The notes under the pieces were generated by a model that was not told the DNA's origin, did no database searches, and worked only from the letters and a program-made list of their open reading frames with translations. Both the position numbers and the translations under genes were made by a program. Positions 59,089-64,000 of a DNA stretch of 64,000 nucleotides are shown here, one piece after another. This stretch comes from Dama dama (lineage: Eukaryota > Chordata > Mammalia > Artiodactyla > Cervidae): positions 2,356,001 through 2,420,000 of the forward strand of contig NW_026870889.1 in the NCBI RefSeq assembly GCF_033118175.1. Reading direction: 5' to 3'. Positions within the stretch are counted from its first letter, which is position 1, and the number at the start of each line of letters is the position of its first letter.

Positions 59089-62000
59089 GGAAGACCTCCC
59101 CGGCTGCCTCCAAAGGCTGGTTTGCAAGCACTCAATCCCGCTGTTCACGCCAGCTGCGGACAATGCTCCCAAGCCCGGGAGAAAAGCATTTTGAGGTGGT
59201 GCTCACTCCGGGCTTTGGAAGACCTCCCCGGCTGCCTCCAAGGCCGGTTTGCAAGCACTTCTGCCTGCTGTTCCCGCCACCCGCGCACAATGCTCCCAAG
59301 CCCGGGAGAAAAGCGTTTCGGGGTGGTGTTCTCTCTGGACCCAAGAAAGACCTCCCGGGCTGCCCCCAAATGCCGGTTTGCAAGCACTCCCACTCACTGT
59401 TCCCGCCATCCGTGCAAATGCTCCAAGCCCAGGAGAAAAGCCCTTCAGGGTGGTGCTCTCTCCCGGCCCTTGGAAGACCTCCCCGGCTGCCTCCAAAGGC
59501 TGGATTTCAAGTACTCCCTCCCGCTGTCCCGCCAGCCGCACACAATGCTCCCAATCACGGGAGAAAAGCGCTTCGGGGTGGTGCTCTCTACGGGCCCTTG
59601 GAAGACCTCCCCGTTTGTCTCCAAAGGCCGGTTTGCAAGCACTCATGCCCGCTGTTCCCGCCAGCCGCGCACAATGCTCCCAAGCCTAGGAGAAAAGCGC
59701 TTCGGGGTGGTGCTCTCTCCCGGCCCTTGGAAGACCTCCCCGGCTGCCTCCAAAGGCCGGTTTGCAAGCACTCAATCCCGCTGTTCCCGCCAGCCGCGCA
59801 CAATGCTCCCAATCCCGGGAGAAAAGCGCTTCGGGGTGGTGCTCTCTCCCGGCCCTTGGAAGACCTCCCCGGCTGCCTCCAAAGGCTGGTTTTCAAGAAC
59901 TCCCTCCCGCTGACCCGCCAGCCGCACACAATGCTCCCAAGCCCGGGAGAAAAGCATTTTGAGGTGGTCTCTCTCCGGGCCCTTGGAAGACTCCCCGGCT
60001 GCCTCTAAAGGCCGGTTTGCAAGCACTCATGTCCTCTGTTCCCGACAGCCGCGAACAATGCTCCCAATTCCGTGAGAAAAGTGCTTCGGGATGGTGCTCT
60101 CTCCGGGCCCTTGGAAGACCTCCCAAGCTGCCTCCAAAGGCCGGTTTGCAAGCACTCCCGCCCGCTGTTCCCGCCAGCCTCGCACAATGCTCCCAAGCCC
60201 GGGAGAAAAGCGCTTCGGGGTGGTGTTCTCTCCGTGCCAATGGAGGACCTCCCTGGCTGCCCCCAAAGGCCGGTTTGCAAGCACTCCCACTCGCTGTTCC
60301 CGCCAGCCACGCACAATCCTCCAAAACCCCGGAGAAAAGCGCTTCGGGGTGGTGTTCTCTCCGTGCCCATGGAAGACCTCCCGGGGTGCCCCCAAAGGCC
60401 GGTTTGGAAGCACTCCGACTCGCTGTTCCCGCCATCCGCGCACAATGCTCCCAAGCCCGGGAGAAAAGCATTTTGGGGTGGTGCTCACACCGGGCCCTGG
60501 AAGACCTCCCCGGCTGCCTCCAAAGGACGGTTTTCAAGCACTCCTGCCTGCTGTTCCCGCCACCCGCGCACAATGCTCCCAAGACCGGGAGAAAAGCGCT
60601 TCGGGGTGGTGCTCTCTACAGGCCCTTGGAAGACCTCCCCGGCTGCCTCCAAAGGCCGGTTTGCAAGGACTCCTTCCTGCTGTTCCCGCCATCCACGCAC
60701 AATGCTCCCAAGCCCGGGAGAAAAGCATTTTGGGGTGGTGCTCACACCGGGCCCTGGAAGACCTCCCCGGCTGCCTCCAAAGGACGGTTTTCAAGCACTC
60801 CTGCCTGCTGTTCCCGCCACCCGCGCAAAATGCTCCCAAGCCCGGGAGAAAAGCGCTTCGGGGTGGTGCTCTCTACAGGCCCTTGGAAGACCTCCCCGGC
60901 TGCCTCCAAAGGCCGGTTTGCAAGGACTCCTTCCTGCTGTTCCCGCCAGCCACGCACAATGCTCCCAAGCCCGGGAGAAAAGCATTTTGGGGTGGTGCTC
61001 ACACCGGGCCCTGGAAGACCTCCCCGGCTGCCTCCAAAGGACGGTTTTCAAGCACTCCTGCCTGCTGTTCCCGCCACCCGCGCAGAATGCTCCCAAGCGC
61101 GGGAGAAAAGCGCTTCGGGGTGGTGCTCTCTACAGGCCCTTGGAAGACCTCCCCGGCTGCCTCCAAAGGCCGGTTTGCAAGGACTCCTTCCTGCTGTTCC
61201 CGCCAGCCACGCACAATGCTCCCAAGCCCGGGAGAAAAGCATTTTGGGGTGGTGCTCACTCCGGGCCCTTGGAAGACCTCCCCGGCTGCCTCCAATGGCC
61301 AGTTTGCAAGCACTCATGTCCGCTGTTCCCACCAGCCGCGCACAATCCTCCCAAGCCCGGGAGAAAAGCTTTTTGGGGTGGTGCTCACACCGGGCCCTGG
61401 AAGACCTCCCCGGCTGCCTCCAAAGGCCAGTTTTCAAGCACTCCTGCCTGCTGTTCCCGCCACCTGCGCACAATGCTCCCAAGCCCGGGAGAAAAGCGCT
61501 TCGGGGTGGTGCTCTCTACAGGCCCTTGGAAGACCTCCCCGGCTGCCTCCAAAGGCCGGTTTGCAAGGACTCCTTCCTGCTGTTCCCGCCAGCCACGCAC
61601 AATGCTCCCAAGCCGGGGAGAGAAGCATTTTGGGGTGGTGCTCTCTACAGGCCCTTGGAAGACCTCCCCGGCTGCCTCCAGTGGCCAGTTTGCAAGCACT
61701 CATGCCCGCTGTTCCCACCAGCCGCGCACAATGCTCCCAAGCCCGGGAGAAAAGCTTTTTGGGGTGGTGCTCACACCGGGCCCTGGAAGACCTCCCGGGC
61801 TGCCTCCAAAGGCCGGTTTGCAAGCATTCATGTCCGTTGTTCCCGACAGCCGCGCACAATGCTCCCAAGCCCGAGAGAAAAGCATTTTGGGGTGGGGATC
61901 AGTCCGGCCCTTGGAAGACCTCCCCGGCTGCCTCCAAAGGCCGGTTTGCAAGCACTCATGCCCGCTGTTCCCGCCAGCCGCGCACAATGCTCCCAAGACC

Positions 62001-62170
62001 GTGAGAAAAGCACTTCGGGGTGGTGTTCTCTCAGGGACCATGGAGGACCTCCCCGGCTGCCCTCAAAGGCCGGTTTGCAAGCATACCCACTCGCTGTTCC
62101 CGCCAGGCACACACAATGTTCCAAAACCCCGGAGAAAAGCGCTTCGGGGTGGTGGTCTCTCCGGGCCCCT
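59089..62170. repeat. Expansion block 3: 24 tandem ~129-bp subunits inside one monomer
   Basis: Subunits start at 59089, 59217, 59345, 59472, 59600, 59729, 59858, 59985, 60113, 60242, 60371, 60499, 60628, 60756, 60885, 61013, 61142, 61271, 61399, 61528, 61657, 61785, 61913 and 62042. Subunits 1-17 align with block 1 at a constant offset of 43918. Subunit 18 is absent from block 1 but present in block 2. Subunits 19-21 match 18-20 of block 1, and 22-24 match 28-30 of block 1. Relative to block 1 this is one gain and a loss of seven subunits. The enlarged monomer runs from anchor 58764 to 62399 (3635 bp). Confidence 0.95.
60499..61270. repeat. 257-bp dimer run in block 3 (three copies)
   Basis: Dimers start at 60499, 60756 and 61013 with the same alternating ends (GCGCTTCGGGG/CTCTACAGG and GCATTTTGGGG/CTCACACCGGG) as in the other blocks. 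Confidence 0.9.
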
Positions 62171-64000
62171 GCCCCTGAGCCTGGGGGCCAGGCAGGGGAT
62201 CCACAGTCCCAGGCCAAGGCAGAACCACATGCACACGTCTGTTCCTGCCCCCTCCACCGGCTGAGAGCTGGGGGGAGCCAGAGTCTGTCAGGCAGCTGCT
62301 GGGCTGGCCGCCTGTGTGGGAAGGGGCAGAGCCGACCTAGGGGCAAGTTGGGCCTCTTGCTCTCCCTGCTGCCCTGAGGCTGCTGGGCCAAAGAGGTCTT
62401 GGGCATCCAGCCCCTTGCTGGTCCCTTCCCTCTGACGAGGCCCTCTGAGCTCCAGCACCTTGCAGTGTGGAGACAGCCCCTGCCAGCAACCTCCTCTCCA
62501 AGGAGGCCTCAACCGAGGCCTAGGCCCAGGGGAAAGGCACCAGCGGAGATGAGCCAGTGGAGGCGCCCGGGCATGTCTGGACCCAGTCCCCGCAGCCTGC
62601 CCCTTGGTGGGGCAGTACCCCCGGAGGCCAGGAAGGTCTGGGCAAGGCTGCGAGGGGCAGGGGCCCTGCTGGGTCGTGCGCCTGGCCTGTGGGGCGTCTG
62701 AGCACAACCGGCACTCTCCCGCTGGAAGACCTCCCCGTCTGCCTCCAAAGGCCGGTTTGCAAGCACTCCCGCCCGCTGTTCCCGCCAGGCACGCACAATG
62801 CTCCCAAGCCCGGGAGAAAAGCGCTTCGGGGTGGTGCTCTCTCCGGGCCCTTGCCCCTGAGCCTGGGGGCCAGGCAGTTGGAACACACTCCCAGGCCAAG
62901 GCAGAACGACATGCACACGTCTGTTCCTGCCCCCTACACCGGCAGAGAGCTCGGGGGAGCCAGAGACTGCCAGGCTGCTGCTGGGCTGGCTGCCTGTGTG
63001 GGACGGGGCAGAGCCGACCTAGGGGCAAGTTGGGCCTCTTGCTCTCCCTGCTGCCCTGAGGCTGCTGGGTCAAAGAGGTCTTGGGTATCCAGCCCTTTGC
63101 TGGTCCCTTCCCTCTGACGAGGCCCTCTGAGCTCCAGCACCTTGCAGTGTGGAGACAGCCCCTGCCAGCAACCTCCTCTCCAAAGAGGCCTCAACCGAGG
63201 CCTACGCCCAGGGGAAAGGCACCAGCAGGGATGATCCTGGGGAGGCGCACGGACATGTCTGGACCCAGTCCCCGCAGCCTGCCCCTTGGTGGGGCAGTAC
63301 CCCCGGAGGCCAGGAAGGTCTGGGCAAGGCTGGCCAGGGGCAGGGTCCCTGCTGGGTCCTGCCCCTGGCCTGTGAGGCCTCTGAGCACAACCGGCCCTCT
63401 CCCACTGGAAGACCTCCCCAGCTGCCTCCAAAGTCCTGTTTGCAAACACTCCCGCCCGCTGTTCACGCCAGGCTCGCACAATGCTCCCAAGCCCGGGAGA
63501 AAAGCGCTTCGGGGTGGTGCTCTCTCCGGGCCCTTGCCCCTGAGCCTGGGGGCCAGGCAGTGGGTCCACACTCCCAGACCAAGGCAGAACCACATGCACA
63601 CGTCTGTTCCTGACCCCTGCACCGGCAGAGAGCTCTGGGGAGCCAGAGTCTGTCAGGCAGGTGCTGGGCTGGCCGCCTGTGTGGGAAGGGGCAGAGCCGA
63701 CCTAGGGGCAAGTTGGGCCTCTTCCTCTCCCTGCTGCCCTGAGGCTGCTGGGCCAAAGAGGTCTTGGGCATCCAGCCCCTTGCTGGTCCCTTCCCTCTGA
63801 CGAGGCCCTCTGAGCTCCAGCACCTTGCAGTGTGGAGACAGCCCCTGCCAGCAACCTCCTCTCCAATGAGGCCTCAACCGAGGCCTAGGCCCAGGGGAAA
63901 GGCACCAGCGGGGATGAGCCTGGGGAGGCGCCCGGGCATGTCTGGAGCCAGCCCCGCAGCCTGCCCCTTGGTGGGGCAGTACCCCCGGAGGCCAAGAAGG
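62171..64000. repeat. Ordinary monomer array, segment D (runs off the window)
   Basis: Anchors start at 62399, 63081 and 63764. From about 62520 to the window end, the monomer subtypes and their order match 40460-41940 (offset 22060), including the GATGATCCTGGGG and CTCCAATGAGGCC variants. Bases 62171-63203 also match the exit of block 1. The final partial monomer has a private change, TCTGGAGCCAGCCCCGC near 63944. The array continues beyond 64000. Confidence 0.93.

Larger units (their letters stand above)
1..64000. repeat. Satellite DNA array, ~683-bp monomer, head to tail across the whole window
   Basis: The motif TTGGGCATCCAG recurs every 680-683 bases in one orientation from the first to the last kilobase, interrupted only by three internal expansions. 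Between anchors the same landmarks follow in the same order: CTCTGACGAGG, CCTTGCAGTGTGGAGACAG, the AGGCCT-rich palindromes, CCCCTTGGTGGGGCAG, a 39-bp dyad, GGAAGACCTCC, GGGAGAAAAGCGCTTCGG, CCCTTGCCCCTGAGCC, CACGTCTGTTCCTG, CACCGGCAGAGAGCT and GACCTAGGGGCAAG. Monomers differ by scattered substitutions and 1-3 base indels. No unrelated sequence, transposon, poly-A tract, telomere repeat or inversion was seen. The base composition is strongly G+C-rich (about two thirds by eye) with CpG reduced. The repeat architecture is read directly. The vertebrate or mammalian origin and the centromeric or pericentromeric location are inferences. The repeat family is not recognised. Confidence 0.97.

Noticed and set aside
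15171..62170. Meaning in the subunit counts 30, 27 and 24 (steps of exactly three)
   Set aside because: Aligning the blocks shows the counts arise from several unequal gains and losses (for example +1 and -7), so the even steps look coincidental.
1..64000. Ribosomal DNA or a multigene family as the source of the tandem repeats
   Set aside because: No rRNA-like conserved segment, no exon-intron signals, and a unit far too short for rDNA.

Overview
The window is one continuous satellite DNA array with no recognisable gene, RNA gene or transposon. All 64 kb is a head-to-tail, same-orientation tandem repeat of a G+C-rich monomer of about 683 bp (680-683 bp by direct spacing of a fixed anchor). 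I located 79 anchor positions. These give 75 complete ordinary monomers, three monomers enlarged by an internal expansion, and partial monomers at both window edges. CpG is present at about 20 per monomer, well below what the base composition would give. That pattern fits a methylated vertebrate genome, and long GC-rich satellites of this size are typical of mammalian centromeric or pericentromeric heterochromatin. I cannot name the species. The length class resembles the roughly 0.7 kb GC-rich satellite II of bovids and cervids, but I did not recognise the sequence, so this is only a lead.

Layout: ordinary monomers at 1-15170; expansion block 1 at 15171-19027 (30 subunits of 127-129 bp); ordinary monomers at 19028-30503; block 2 at 30504-33972 (27 subunits); ordinary monomers at 33973-59088; block 3 at 59089-62170 (24 subunits); ordinary monomers at 62171-64000. 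The block subunit is a piece of the 683-bp monomer itself. It runs from GGAAGACC to GGGCCCTT and has been tandemly amplified in place. Each block sits inside one monomer, at the same internal position, and in the same monomer subtype (here called B). The first 17 subunits of the three blocks correspond one to one. They differ afterwards by loss, gain or replacement of whole subunits. Inside the blocks, a 257-bp dimer (129+128) is repeated three times in a row.

At a higher level, stretches of 1.3-3.7 kb of ordinary monomers recur almost unchanged at offsets of 3414, 4093, 4776, 4780 and 14330 bp (5, 6, 7, 7 and 21 monomers), and block units recur at 15333 and 28585 bp. This is multilevel higher-order repeat structure, as produced by unequal exchange or gene conversion.

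The long open reading frames (up to 920 codons) are a by-product of a stop-poor, GC-rich repeat. Several frames on both strands are open at once, the longest forward ones begin at TTG or GTG, and neither repeat period holds a constant frame. I annotate no protein. The monomer does carry conserved dyad symmetries, notably a 39-bp element with perfect 13-bp arms, which is the best candidate for a sequence feature with a structural role.
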